NCBI RefSeq assembly: GCF_001667115.1
Contig: NZ_LZIJ01000073.1
Coordinates: forward strand, 1 to 64,000
DNA: 64,000 nt
Direction of reading: 5' to 3'
Origin: Mycobacterium sp. 852002-51163_SCH5372311
GTDB taxonomy: Bacteria > Actinomycetota > Actinomycetes > Mycobacteriales > Mycobacteriaceae
A model generated the notes under the pieces. It was not told where the DNA came from, made no database searches, and saw only the letters and a program-made list of their open reading frames with translations. A program made the translations under genes and the position numbers. Positions 45,211 through 53,933 of the stretch are shown here, one piece after another (position 1 is the first letter of the stretch; the number at the start of each line of letters is the position of its first letter).

Positions 45211-45304
45211 TACTCGGCCTAGGCCGAGGGTGTATCAGCCCGACCCCCCGGGGCTGATACACGACGACCCTCGCCTCCTCCCCCCCTGGCGGGGGTCGTC
45301 CCTT
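45211..45304 (+). ncRNA. 6C (B11-type) small RNA
   Basis: A TATAGT -10 element at 45199-45204 predicts a start near 45211. The RNA begins with a 16-base palindrome (45213-45228). It then has two hairpins with C-rich loops: stem 45230-45241/45251-45262 with loop GACCCCCCG, and stem 45263-45270/45293-45300 with a loop containing seven Cs, followed by CCTTTT. Paired stem-loops with at least six Cs define the 6C RNA of high-GC Gram-positives, and it sits between the ssd and HAD-phosphatase genes as B11 does in M. tuberculosis (from memory). C-rich loops pair with G-rich mRNA leaders. Confidence 0.82.
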
Positions 45305-45484
45305 TTCTCCGGAAAATATTTCTTATACGTAGGGCGCTCGGCACAGCTAGATGTGCGTTGCGGGAATGTGCTGTCGCGCGCGGTCGCAGTGCTGGGCGGG
45401 CCAGTTTGTGCACACTTGCGTCTCTTTCCACAGATCGCTGTCTGGGACTGGCGTCCCAGCCCGCCGGCCGCCCACGCTGGGTGA

Positions 45485-46591
45485 GTGAGTAGCGACGCGA
45501 GCAACGTAAGGATGGCTTCGGCCGGTGTGTTGGCGGTGCTGACCGACTCCGATCTGCGTGACGAGCTGGACCGCGTTGCCGCTGCCGTCGGTATCCGAGT
45601 GGTGCACCTCGGCTCAGGAGCCGCGCTGAGCAGAAGGACATGGTCGGCGGCCGCGGCCGTGGTCCTCGACCAGCCCGCGGCAGAGCGCTGTGGGCGGCTG
45701 GCGCTGCCGCGGCGTGTCCATGTCAGCGTGCTGACCGCCGCCGGACCAACGACTGCGACCTGGGAGTCGGCCATCGTCGTCGGCGCCCAGCATGTGCTGA
45801 GATTGCCCGGCCAAGAGGCCGAACTGGTCCACGAGTTGGCCGAAGCGGCCGAATCGGCGCGCGACGACGCTGCCCGTGGAGACGTCGTCGCTGTGGTCGG
45901 CGGCTGCGGCGGCGCGGGCGCGTCGTTGTTTGCGGTCGCACTCGCGCTCGCGGCCACCGACGCGCTCCTGGTGGACCTCGATGGGTGGGGTGGTGGCATC
46001 GACCTGTTGGTCGGCGGAGAGGGCGTGCCCGGTGTGCGTTGGCCCGACCTGTCATTACAGAGCGGCCGGCTGAATTGGTCGGCCATGCGTGAAGCGCTGC
46101 CCCGCCATCGCGGGATCACCGTGCTCTCCGGCACCAGACGCGGGTACGAGGTCGAAGCGGGGCCGGCGGACGCTGTCATCGACGCTGGCCGCCGTGGCGG
46201 AGTCACCGTGGTATGCGATCTGCCCCGCAACCTGACCGATGCCACCCAGACCGCCTTGGACACAGCTGATCTCGTAGTACTGGTGAGCCCGTGCGATGTG
46301 CGTTCGTGCGCGGCGTCCGCGACCCTCGCTCCGATGCTCGCCGCGATCAATCCCAACGTCGGCCTGGTCGTCCGGGGACCGTCACCGGGTGGATTGCGCG
46401 CAGCAGAGGTGGCAGACATCGCGGGTCTGCCGCTGCTGGCCTCGATGAGAGCCCAGCCGTGCCTAGCCGAGCAGCTGGAACACGGTGGCCTGCGCTTGCG
46501 GCGTGGCTCCCCGTTGGCGGTGGCGGCTCGTCGGGTGCTCGGTGTGCTGCCGGCACGTCCGGGCACAATGCAGAACGGCAGGGCGGCGTGA
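45485..46591 (+). CDS. ssd: Septum-site determining protein Ssd (MinD/CpaE-like)
   Basis: A 368-residue MinD/CpaE-family protein. The N-terminal receiver-like region (about 10-110) precedes a ParA-type fold starting VVAVVGGCGGAGAS (about 139-152). This loop lacks the lysine of a Walker A motif, the deviation known for mycobacterial Ssd (Rv3660c). It then has LLVDLDGWGGGIDL. Overproduction of Ssd inhibits septation in mycobacteria. GTG at 45485 is used; an ATG at 45512 is possible. It is first gene of the Flp/Tad-like cluster and overlaps the ATPase start (GTGA). Confidence 0.87.
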   Translation: MSSDASNVRMASAGVLAVLTDSDLRDELDRVAAAVGIRVVHLGSGAALSRRTWSAAAAVVLDQPAAERCGRLALPRRVHVSVLTAAGPTTATWESAIVVGAQHVLRLPGQEAELVHELAEAAESARDDAARGDVVAVVGGCGGAGASLFAVALALAATDALLVDLDGWGGGIDLLVGGEGVPGVRWPDLSLQSGRLNWSAMREALPRHRGITVLSGTRRGYEVEAGPADAVIDAGRRGGVTVVCDLPRNLTDATQTALDTADLVVLVSPCDVRSCAASATLAPMLAAINPNVGLVVRGPSPGGLRAAEVADIAGLPLLASMRAQPCLAEQLEHGGLRLRRGSPLAVAARRVLGVLPARPGTMQNGRAA

Positions 46592-47763
46592 GCGGGTCGC
46601 TGATCGAACGGGTGCGGGAGCGGCTGGCCGCGGAACCCGCCTTGCCGGGGTCGCGGCTGGGGCCCGCTGTGGTGGCCGCCGCGATACGGGCCGAGTCTGG
46701 CGGAGTGCTCGGCGATACCGAGGTTCTCGCCAATCTTCGGGTCTTACAGACCGAACTGACCGGCGCCGGAATCCTCGAACCGCTGCTGCGTGCCGACGGC
46801 ACCACCGACGTTCTGGTCACCGCGCCGGATGCGGTGTGGGTCGACGACGGAAACGGACTGCGCCGCAGCGAAATTCGGTTCGCCGATGAGGCGGCGGTGC
46901 GGCGATTGGCGCAGCGGCTGGCCTTGGCCGCCGGCCGCCGCCTCGACGACGCGCAACCCTGGGTGGACGGCCAGCTAACCTCAATCGGCGGTGGAGAGTT
47001 CGCGGTGCGGCTGCACGCGGTGCTGCCGCCCATCGCGGCCGCGGGCACCTGCCTGTCGTTGCGGGTGCTGCGGCCCGCCACTCAGGATCTGGCAGCCCTG
47101 ACCGCGGCCGGCGCGATCGAGCCGCAGGCTGCTGCGCTGGTCGCCGACATCATCGCCGCGCGGCTCGCATTTCTGGTGTGCGGCGGCACCGGGGCCGGAA
47201 AGACAACTTTGTTGGCGGCCATGCTGGGCGCGGTAGCTCCCAATGAGCGCATCGTCTGCGTCGAAGATGCCGCCGAGCTGGCACCCCGGCATCCGCATTT
47301 GGTCAAGCTGGTCGCGCGATGTGCGAACGTCGAAGGCGTCGGGCAGGTGCCAGTGCGCCAGCTGGTTCGTCAAGCGCTGCGGATGCGGCCGGACCGCATC
47401 GTGGTCGGCGAGGTCAGGGGCGCCGAGGTGGTCGATCTGCTGACGGCGCTGAACACCGGCCACGACGGCGGGGCGGGCACCGTGCACGCCAACAATCCGG
47501 GCGAGGTTCCCGCGCGGCTGGAGGCGCTGGGCGCGCTCGGCGGTCTCGACCGGGCCGCGCTGCACAGCCAGCTCGCCGCCGCCGTCCAGGTGCTGCTGCA
47601 CGTCGCTCGGGACCGCTTCGGGCGGCGTCGGCTCGCAGAGATCGCCGTGCTGCGCCCGGCGGAAGGGACAGTTCGGGCGGTCACCGTGTGGCATGCCGAC
47701 CGGGGAATGACCGAGGACGCGGGTGATCTGCAGCGCCTACTGCGAAGCCGAATATCGTCGTGA
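46588..47763 (+). CDS. TadA/CpaF-like secretion ATPase (Rv3659c-like)
   Basis: 391 residues. The hexameric type II/IV secretion ATPase core has Walker A CGGTGAGKTTLLAAML (about 198), the Asp box, Walker B-like RPDRIVVGEVRGAEV and HDGGAGTVHANNPGE. The N-terminal domain (LLRADGTTDVLV, SIGGGEFAVRLHAV) is typical of CpaF. It would power assembly of a Flp-like pilus or a related secretion machine. GTG at 46588 overlaps the ssd stop by 4 bases and is far more plausible than the frame start at 46291. Confidence 0.9.
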   Translation: MSGSLIERVRERLAAEPALPGSRLGPAVVAAAIRAESGGVLGDTEVLANLRVLQTELTGAGILEPLLRADGTTDVLVTAPDAVWVDDGNGLRRSEIRFADEAAVRRLAQRLALAAGRRLDDAQPWVDGQLTSIGGGEFAVRLHAVLPPIAAAGTCLSLRVLRPATQDLAALTAAGAIEPQAAALVADIIAARLAFLVCGGTGAGKTTLLAAMLGAVAPNERIVCVEDAAELAPRHPHLVKLVARCANVEGVGQVPVRQLVRQALRMRPDRIVVGEVRGAEVVDLLTALNTGHDGGAGTVHANNPGEVPARLEALGALGGLDRAALHSQLAAAVQVLLHVARDRFGRRRLAEIAVLRPAEGTVRAVTVWHADRGMTEDAGDLQRLLRSRISS

Positions 47764-48572
47764 ACGGCCAGGTGATGGCGGCGCTGTTCTTGTCGCTTGC
47801 CCTCTTCATGCTTTCGTCGTCCCCGCGGCGCCGGCTCACCGTTTCGGCGCTCGACGGTCGGCACCTCCGGTTGGCGGGCGCCCGCTGCGCGGGCCGCATC
47901 GCGGTGGGATGTTCCGCGGTCGCCGGCGTCGCCTTGCTGCCCTTGACGACGGTTCTCGCCGGCGCGGTGCTGGGCGCCACCGCCACAGTGCGCCGCCGCC
48001 GTGGCCACCGAATCCGCCGGGCGACCGCCGAGGGCCAGACCTTGGAAACCGCGCTGGATGTGCTGGTCGGCGAACTGCGCGTGGGCTCGCATCCGGTGCA
48101 CGCATTCGACGTCGCGGCGGACGAGACCCACGGCGCGGTTGCCGCGTCGTTGCGCGCCGTCGCGGCTCGGGCCAGATTGGGCGCCGATGTTGCGGCGGGT
48201 CTGCGCGGTGCGGCCGGCTCCTCGGCCCTGCCCTCGCAGTGGGAGCGGCTAGCCGTGTGCTGGCAGCTGGCCACCGACCATGGGTTGGCCATCGCGACTT
48301 TGATGCGCGCCGCACAACGAGACATCGCCGAGCGGCAACGATTCGCGGCACGGGTGGCATCGGGAATGGCCGGCGCTCGCGCTACCGCTGCCATCCTGGC
48401 CGGCCTGCCGGTGCTCGGGGTGCTGCTCGGCCAACTGATCGGGGCCCGGCCGCTGACGTTCTTGCTGAGTGGCCACGCGGGCGGGTGGCTGCTGGTGGTG
48501 GGGTCGACACTCGCTTGCCTGGGACTGCTTTGGTCGGACCGCATTACCGAGCGAGCGGGAGCCGAGGCATGA
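47760..48572 (+). CDS. TadB-like type II secretion F-domain protein (Rv3658c-like)
   Basis: 270 residues with an N-terminal membrane segment (VMAALFLSLALFML), a helical cytoplasmic F domain (about 85-205, with LETALDVLVGELRVG and QWERLAVCWQLATDHGLAI) and two C-terminal helices (about 206-250). Inner-membrane platform protein of the Flp/Tad machine. It overlaps the ATPase gene and the next gene by 4 bases each. Confidence 0.87.
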   Translation: MNGQVMAALFLSLALFMLSSSPRRRLTVSALDGRHLRLAGARCAGRIAVGCSAVAGVALLPLTTVLAGAVLGATATVRRRRGHRIRRATAEGQTLETALDVLVGELRVGSHPVHAFDVAADETHGAVAASLRAVAARARLGADVAAGLRGAAGSSALPSQWERLAVCWQLATDHGLAIATLMRAAQRDIAERQRFAARVASGMAGARATAAILAGLPVLGVLLGQLIGARPLTFLLSGHAGGWLLVVGSTLACLGLLWSDRITERAGAEA

Positions 48573-49168
48573 GTACCGCGGCGGTTTTGTTGGCCGTGGC
48601 GTTGTGGACCGGCGCCGGCCCCTCGATGGTGCGGGCGCGAGCCAGGAGACCGGTCCGCGCACACACCCGGCAGGGCCCGCTGCACCGCACGAAACGCGGT
48701 GCGGACCCGCTGGCGGTGGCCTCCAGCCTCGACGTGCTGGCGGTCTGCCTGACGGCCGGCATGGCGGTGTCGGCCGCAGCGGCGGCGACCGCGCCGTCCG
48801 CGCCACCAAAATTGGCCTCGGTGCTCCGTCGGGCTTCCGATCTGCTGGCGCTGGGAGCCGACCCGGCAGTGGCCTGGTCGTCGCCGCGGGATCTGCCCGC
48901 CGACTCGGTGGATCCGCAGATCGATGCGCTGCTGCGGTTGGCCAGGCGTTCGGCGTCTTCGGGTTCGGCGCTGGCCGCCGGCGTCGCGGAACTGGCCGAT
49001 CAGTGCCGCAGCGACGCTGCACACGCGGCCGCCGCGGCCGCCGAGCGAGCCGGGGTGCTGATCGCCGGACCCCTTGGACTGTGCTTTCTGCCGGCGTTCG
49101 TGTGTCTGGGCATTGTTCCGGTGGTCGCCGGCTTGGCCGGCGACCTTCTTCAATCGGGACTGCTGTGA
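48569..49168 (+). CDS. TadC-like type II secretion F-domain protein (Rv3657c-like)
   Basis: 199 residues starting MSTAAVLLAVALWTG. A shorter F domain with SLDVLAVCLTAGMAVSAAAAA, LARRSASSGSALAAG and a C-terminal double helix (AGPLGLCFLPAFVCLGIVPVVAGL). It is the second platform protein, half the length of canonical TadC, as in M. tuberculosis. ATG at 48569 overlaps the TadB-like stop (ATGA). The longer frame from 47723 is a shadow. Confidence 0.85.
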   Translation: MSTAAVLLAVALWTGAGPSMVRARARRPVRAHTRQGPLHRTKRGADPLAVASSLDVLAVCLTAGMAVSAAAAATAPSAPPKLASVLRRASDLLALGADPAVAWSSPRDLPADSVDPQIDALLRLARRSASSGSALAAGVAELADQCRSDAAHAAAAAAERAGVLIAGPLGLCFLPAFVCLGIVPVVAGLAGDLLQSGLL

Positions 49169-49201
49169 ATAGAGATGAAGACCGACCAAAAGGAGAAAGT
49201 C

Positions 49202-49405
49202 TTGGTAATCAACATGTTTCGGGTGTTCGTGGCGCGCATGACGCTGCTTGCCACCGACGAGTCCGGGATGTCCACAGTCGAGTACGCGATCGGGACCATC
49301 GCGGCGGCGGCCTTCGGTGCGATCCTTTACTCCGTCGTCACCGGTCATTCCATCGTGTCAGCGCTGACCAACATCATCGGTCGCGCGCTCAACACGAAGG
49401 TCTAG
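49202..49405 (+). CDS. Flp-pilin-like DUF4244 protein (Rv3656c-like)
   Basis: 67 residues. A short basic leader (VINMFRVFVARMTLLATDESG) precedes the pilin-like GMSTVEYAIGTIAAAAFGAIL, with a conserved glutamate at position 5 after the glycine, where a class III prepilin peptidase cuts. It is the likely major subunit of the Flp-like machine. TTG at 49202 is preferred because AAGGAG lies 7 bases upstream; an ATG at 49175 has no such site. No prepilin peptidase gene is in this cluster. Confidence 0.82.
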   Translation: MVINMFRVFVARMTLLATDESGMSTVEYAIGTIAAAAFGAILYSVVTGHSIVSALTNIIGRALNTKV

Positions 49406-49410
49406 CTGCG

Positions 49411-49731
49411 AGTGCCGGCGCGAGCACGGTCGAGGCGGCACTGGGAATCGCCGCATTGGTCGTGGTGCTGGTGTTGTGCCTGGCCGGGATCACCGCGGTG
49501 TCGATGCAGGTGCGCTGTATCGATGCCGCCCGCGAGGCAGCCCGGCTGTCGGCGCGCGGCGACGAACACGCGGGCGTCGCCGCAGCGCGGCGCATCGCCC
49601 CGGGCGGCGCGCAGATCCAGGTACGCCGCGACGGCGACTTCATGGTCGCCACCGTGGTCGCGCACTCAAAGCTGTTGCCTAAGTTGGGCATTGCGGCCAA
49701 AGCGGTATCGGCAGCCGAACCGGCGGGATGA
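49411..49731 (+). CDS. TadE-like pseudopilin (Rv3655c-like) without an in-frame start codon
   Basis: The frame encodes GASTVEAALGIAALVVVLVLC (near 49417-49480), a class III pseudopilin N-terminus, then QVRCIDAAREAARLSARGDE and a C-terminal AKAVSAAEPAG before a TGA at 49729-49731. No ATG, GTG or TTG, and no near-cognate CTG or ATT, lies in this frame for over 200 bases upstream. A GTG at 49412 is out of frame by one base; inserting one base after it would read MxGASTVEAA. The gene therefore appears frameshifted at its 5' end, or there is a sequencing error. Start not determined. Confidence 0.7.
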   Translation, partial: SAGASTVEAALGIAALVVVLVLCLAGITAVSMQVRCIDAAREAARLSARGDEHAGVAAARRIAPGGAQIQVRRDGDFMVATVVAHSKLLPKLGIAAKAVSAAEPAG

Positions 49732-50056
49732 TCTCGGCTCGGCCACGTTGGTCGCGGCGGCTATGGTCGCCGTCCTGCTGTCCGTTACGGGCGCCGGTGC
49801 GTATCTCGGCTCGGTCGTGGTGGCACGGCACCGAGCGCAGGCGGCGGCCGACCTGGCCGCTCTGGCGGGCGCGGCGCGACTACCTTCGGGCGTTGCGGCG
49901 GCCTGCGATCTGGCGACCGCAGTGGCCCTGGCGATGCGTGTCGACGACGCCGTATGCCGGGTAGACGGCCTCGACGTGGTGGTAACGGTCCGGGTCGCTG
50001 TCGCCTTCGCCGGCGCGGCGCAGGCGGCGGCGCGGGCCGGGCCGGTTTCGAGGTAG
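49691..50056 (+). CDS. TadE/TadG-like pseudopilin (Rv3654c-like)
   Basis: From a TTG at 49691 the protein would be 121 residues: a basic leader (MRPKRYRQPNRRDDLG), the cleavage-like G-SATLVAAAMVAVLLSV hydrophobic segment, and VVVARHRAQAAADLAALAGAARL, which is diagnostic of the secretion-neighbourhood TadE-like family. It overlaps the preceding gene by 41 bases. Shorter starts at TTG 49748 or ATG 49763 would remove the leader glycine, so I prefer the long form. It is last of the Tad-like cluster and ends 8 bases from a convergent gene. Confidence 0.75.
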   Translation: MRPKRYRQPNRRDDLGSATLVAAAMVAVLLSVTGAGAYLGSVVVARHRAQAAADLAALAGAARLPSGVAAACDLATAVALAMRVDDAVCRVDGLDVVVTVRVAVAFAGAAQAAARAGPVSR

Positions 50057-50064
50057 CTCGTTCG

Positions 50065-51108
50065 TCAGGTGTCGTCGGTGTCGTCGGTGCCCGGAGCCAG
50101 ATTCGCGTCGGCGAGTTCTTCGTCGGTGGGCCGTCGCAGCGACACCAATCCGGCGAACGTGTCCGGTTCCAGCTCTACCCGATTGACCGTCACATGCATC
50201 GGCACCCAAGCGCCACGGTCGCCGGGCAGGCGCAACACCCGGGATGTGGCGCCGCCGACGAATTCCGAAGTCATGGACGACTTCAGATGCTCGTCGTCGG
50301 GATGCACCCGCGGCCGGTCGGGGTCGCTGCCACGCCAGTCGTAGAAGGGGCAGGGGTCGTCGAGCCACTTCAACAGGGTCCAGTTGTTGGGGTCGACCAA
50401 CGCCCGGTGCACCCCGGGCTGGGCCAATCCGTTCAAGATCTGCTGTGCCAGTCGATCGACCGGCAGTGGCGCCCCTTCGAGTTCGCCCCGCCAGTTCATC
50501 CCGCGCGAAATTAAGTGGTCGCGACCGTCCGGCCCCGGTTCCACCGCGGTGCGCGCGACGAAGCCCACCCGAATCGGCTCGCCCTGCCAATCGGTGATAT
50601 CCCAGCTGCTGCAAAGGGTTTGACCGGGCTCGGCTTTGATCGCCAACGCCAGTACCTTGCTCTCGTTGGGATTGAGATCGCGCGATGGCAGATCCTCCGC
50701 GAAGGCCCTGCCATGAGTGGCCTCGACCGCCGGATTTTTGCCGCTGTTTTCCAGCGACTCCGGAGTATCGGTGGCCATGCCCAAGGTCAGGTCCCACTTG
50801 AGTGGGCCGGGGACCGGCCGCTCCGGCGGATCCGTGCCGGCGGGCCCGCTCCAGACGTGCACGCCGTGCATGCGGCCGTCGGACATCACCACTGGTTCGG
50901 TGCGGATGACGCGGTCGCTCTTGGGGGTGATGCTGGTCAGGCTCTGGCCAGTTTGCACGGACTCGGCGATCGCCGTACGGACCGCGGAGAGGTAGGGACT
51001 TCGTCGCAGGAACGCGGTTATCGGAACGAGGTTCTTCGGTTGACGCCCCTGCGCTACCACGGCGGGTTCGTCGCCCAGCGTCTCCACGAGCAGCCAGTCG
51101 TGGGCCAT
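50065..51108 (-). CDS. Rv3651-like PAS/GAF-fold protein
   Basis: 347 residues starting MAHDWLLVETLGDEPAVVA, which matches the Rv3651 family (about 345 residues), a soluble multi-domain protein with PAS/GAF-like folds of unknown ligand. Segments include HGVHVWSGPAGTDPPERP, the central SRDLNPNESKVLALAIK and a C-terminal PAS-like PGDRGAWVPMHVTVNRVEL. ATG at 51108 is chosen; the open frame extends to 51699 across the neighbouring gene. The PE33 gene that I recall between this and the helicase in M. tuberculosis is not seen here. Confidence 0.82.
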   Translation of the reverse strand: MAHDWLLVETLGDEPAVVAQGRQPKNLVPITAFLRRSPYLSAVRTAIAESVQTGQSLTSITPKSDRVIRTEPVVMSDGRMHGVHVWSGPAGTDPPERPVPGPLKWDLTLGMATDTPESLENSGKNPAVEATHGRAFAEDLPSRDLNPNESKVLALAIKAEPGQTLCSSWDITDWQGEPIRVGFVARTAVEPGPDGRDHLISRGMNWRGELEGAPLPVDRLAQQILNGLAQPGVHRALVDPNNWTLLKWLDDPCPFYDWRGSDPDRPRVHPDDEHLKSSMTSEFVGGATSRVLRLPGDRGAWVPMHVTVNRVELEPDTFAGLVSLRRPTDEELADANLAPGTDDTDDT

Positions 51109-51325
51109 GCCGACAAGTTTACGGGCCGGAGCCAGGATCAGGCCCGAAGCGGGTCGCCGCATCGACCGGGTTCGTGCGGCCCACGGAATTTGCGCAGACC
51201 ACCGGAAACGGAGTAATTTCCTCTGCGCCCGCATCGTCGGGCTTACGAGCGGATCGTGTTTTCCGACTGCTCGTCGTCCCGTGGAGGTCGACCGTCGAGG
51301 GGTCGGTCGCCATCCTCCGGGTTCC

Positions 51326-53641
51326 TTATCGTGATTCGCCGGCCAGCGCGGCGAGCACCAACCGCAGCACCTGCACGGCACCGGCCTTGTCCAATGGGTC
51401 GTTGCCGTTGCCGCACTTGGGCGACTGCACACATGACGGACATCCGCCCGGGCATTCACATGCCTCGATGGCCGCGGCGGTCGCACCCAGCCAGGTGCTG
51501 GCCTGGCGGAAGCCACGTTCGGCGAATCCCGCCCCGCCCGGGTAGCTGTCGTAGACGAAAACACTGGGCAGGCCGTCGGGCCCGATTGCGGTGGACATGC
51601 CGCCGATGTCGCCGCGGTCGCAGCTGGCCACCAACGGCAGCAGTCCGATGGCGGCGTGCTCGGCGGCGTGCAGCGACCCGGGGATGCGCGGTAGCTCAAT
51701 ATTGTTGTCTAACAGGGCCTCCGGGGTAACGGTGTACATGACGGCGGTGGTGGGCAAGGTGTGCTTGGGCATGTCCAATTCGGTGAAGTCGATCACCTCC
51801 CCGGTCAGCCGCCGACGCAAATAGCCGACGACTTGATGGGTGACGGTCACGGGCACCAGCCCTAGAGTGACTTCGCCGAACGGTAAGCGCTCCCCGATAC
51901 CGGTGACCGAGATGTCGGTGACTTCTCGCGCGAACGTCGCGTAGCCGGGGTCCCCAGCGTGCACGAAAGCGATCCCGTCCTCGATATCCAGCGAGTCGAC
52001 GAGGTAGGTCTCGCCCTGATGCAGGTACACCGCCCCCGGATGAACCGTGGCCGGAGCCTGACCGAGACCGACACTGCCCAACAGCCGTCCGGTTTCGGCC
52101 TCCACGATCATGATCTGCTCGCCCGTCGAACCCCGGATGTCCACCGCGGCGTGAGGTTCGACGCCGGGCGCCGGAAAATACCTGCCGTTGCGCCGCCGCA
52201 GGAGCCCGTCGTCGACCAGGTTTTCGGCTACCTGCTCGGCACCCAACGCTCTGACCTCGGCCTCATCGAGGGGCAATTCGGTTGCTGCACAGAGCAACTG
52301 GGGTCCCAGAAGGTAAGGGTTGGCGGGATCGATCACGGATCGCTCGACCGGTTTGTCCAGCAGCGCCGCTGGATGGTGCACCAGAAACGTGTCCAGCGGG
52401 TCGTCGCGGGCGATCAGCATCACCAGCGCGCCCTGTCCGCGCCGGCCGGACCGCCCCGCCTGTTGCCAGAACGAAGCGACTGTCCCCGGAAACCCGGCGA
52501 GCACCACCGCGTCCAGGCCGGCGATGTCGACACCCAATTCCAGGGCGTTGGTCGTGGCCAAACCGCGCAGCCTGCCCTCGGCCAGCGCATGCTCGAGGGC
52601 TGTGCGGTCTTCGGCGAGATAACCGGCTCGATAGGACGCCACCGTCTTGGACAGCTCTGGAGCGATGTCGTCCAACCGGGATTGGGTGCCCAGTGCGGTC
52701 AGCTCGGCGGCACGCCGCGACCGGACGAACGTCAGGGTCTGGGCTCCTTCGGCGATCAGGTCGGCCATCACCCGGGCGGCCTCGGCACCCGCGGACCGTC
52801 GCACCGGGGCGCCGTTCTCACCGGTCAGGTCGGTACGCAGCGCAGGCTCCCACAGCGCGAGGGTGCGGGCCCCCTGCGGCGAGCCGTCCTCGGTCACCTC
52901 CGCGACCGGGCGGCCGATGAGTTCGGCGGCCGTCGCGCCCGGCGATGCCGTCGTCGCGCTCGCGAAGATCACCGTGGGCTCGGCCGAATAACGCGCGCAC
53001 AACCGCAGCAGGCGACGCAGCACCATCGCCACGTTCGAGCCGAAAACACCGCGGTAGTAATGACATTCGTCGACAACCAGGTAGCGAAGACGGCGCAGCA
53101 GCCCCGCCCAGCGGGCATGGTTGCGCAGTATCGACAAGTGGACCATGTCGGGGTTGGAGAACAGCCATCGAGAGCGTTCGCGGGCGAACCGGCGCACCTC
53201 GGTGGGACTGTCGCCGTCGTAGGCCGTGGGAGCGACGTCGGCCATCCGCGGGATGGCGGTGGTCAGGGCGTGTGCGGCGCGCAACTGATCGTGGCCGAGC
53301 GCTTTCGTCGGCGACAGGTACAGCACCCGGGCCGTGGGGTCGGTCGCCAGCGCGTTGAGGACGGGGAGTTGATACGCCAACGATTTTCCCGACGCGGTAC
53401 CGGTGCTCACCACCACATGACGGCCGGCGTGCGCCAGCTCGGCCGCCTCGAACTGGTGGGACCACGGAGCGACGATGCCGCGCTCGCCGAACGCCCGAAT
53501 CACCTCGGGCTCGGCCCAGTGCGGCCACTGGTGGGGCCGGCCGCTGCGCGCCGGCAGCTCGGCGACATGGCGCAACGGACGCTCGCCCGGTGGAGTGCCG
53601 GCGAGCGCGACCGTCAGCAGTTCGCTGCCGAAACTCGCCAT
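51326..53641 (-). CDS. SftH/MrfA-type superfamily 2 helicase (Rv3649-like)
   Basis: 771 residues. The DEAD/DEAH core has motif I STGTASGKSLAYQLP (about 80-94), motif II VDECHYYRG, motif III FASATTASPG, and motif VI QQAGRSGRRGQGALV. The C-terminal DUF1998 region ends with a four-cysteine cluster CECPGGCPSCVQSPKC. This is the SftH/MrfA clade, 3'-to-5' DNA translocases; MrfA repairs mitomycin-type damage in Bacillus and SftH is a mycobacterial helicase of the clade. It is divergent from cspA. Confidence 0.9.
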   Translation of the reverse strand: MASFGSELLTVALAGTPPGERPLRHVAELPARSGRPHQWPHWAEPEVIRAFGERGIVAPWSHQFEAAELAHAGRHVVVSTGTASGKSLAYQLPVLNALATDPTARVLYLSPTKALGHDQLRAAHALTTAIPRMADVAPTAYDGDSPTEVRRFARERSRWLFSNPDMVHLSILRNHARWAGLLRRLRYLVVDECHYYRGVFGSNVAMVLRRLLRLCARYSAEPTVIFASATTASPGATAAELIGRPVAEVTEDGSPQGARTLALWEPALRTDLTGENGAPVRRSAGAEAARVMADLIAEGAQTLTFVRSRRAAELTALGTQSRLDDIAPELSKTVASYRAGYLAEDRTALEHALAEGRLRGLATTNALELGVDIAGLDAVVLAGFPGTVASFWQQAGRSGRRGQGALVMLIARDDPLDTFLVHHPAALLDKPVERSVIDPANPYLLGPQLLCAATELPLDEAEVRALGAEQVAENLVDDGLLRRRNGRYFPAPGVEPHAAVDIRGSTGEQIMIVEAETGRLLGSVGLGQAPATVHPGAVYLHQGETYLVDSLDIEDGIAFVHAGDPGYATFAREVTDISVTGIGERLPFGEVTLGLVPVTVTHQVVGYLRRRLTGEVIDFTELDMPKHTLPTTAVMYTVTPEALLDNNIELPRIPGSLHAAEHAAIGLLPLVASCDRGDIGGMSTAIGPDGLPSVFVYDSYPGGAGFAERGFRQASTWLGATAAAIEACECPGGCPSCVQSPKCGNGNDPLDKAGAVQVLRLVLAALAGESR

Positions 53642-53933
53642 TTCAGGCCTTTCCGCGCGTGTCTAGCCGGGTGTCGGTATGACGCGGACGTAAATTCACC
53701 ATCCCTTCGACTGCCAAGGAGCTGTCGCCGACGCGTTGAACATGGTTGACTAATCCCGGTCGCAGCTTCTGTGTTCGTGTCAAACTTTCGCAGGATCGAC
53801 GTTGCGGCCGCGGTTCCTGCGAGGTTATCGGTCGGGTGAAGTTCCGGCGACTCCGCGAGGTATGGCGGTCGCAGCTGGCCCGGGGCACCGAAAGGCGGTG
53901 CACCGCACCCAGAAGAAAAGGAAAGATCGAGAA
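53642..53933. other. Divergent helicase-cspA intergenic region
   Basis: 292 bases that should contain the cspA leader and both promoters. Cold-shock genes often have long 5' leaders, and the roughly 170 bases before the cspA ATG are rich in short inverted motifs, but I see no clear cold box. No coding sequence is convincing. Confidence 0.4.

Noticed and set aside
47681-49348. 555-codon minus-strand frame across the Tad-like cluster
   Set aside because: It is low-complexity and opposite three well-supported overlapping genes.
50065-51699. 544-codon version of the Rv3651-like protein
   Set aside because: The extra 197 residues overlap the helicase gene and are Ser/Arg-rich shadow; the protein matches its family from 51108.
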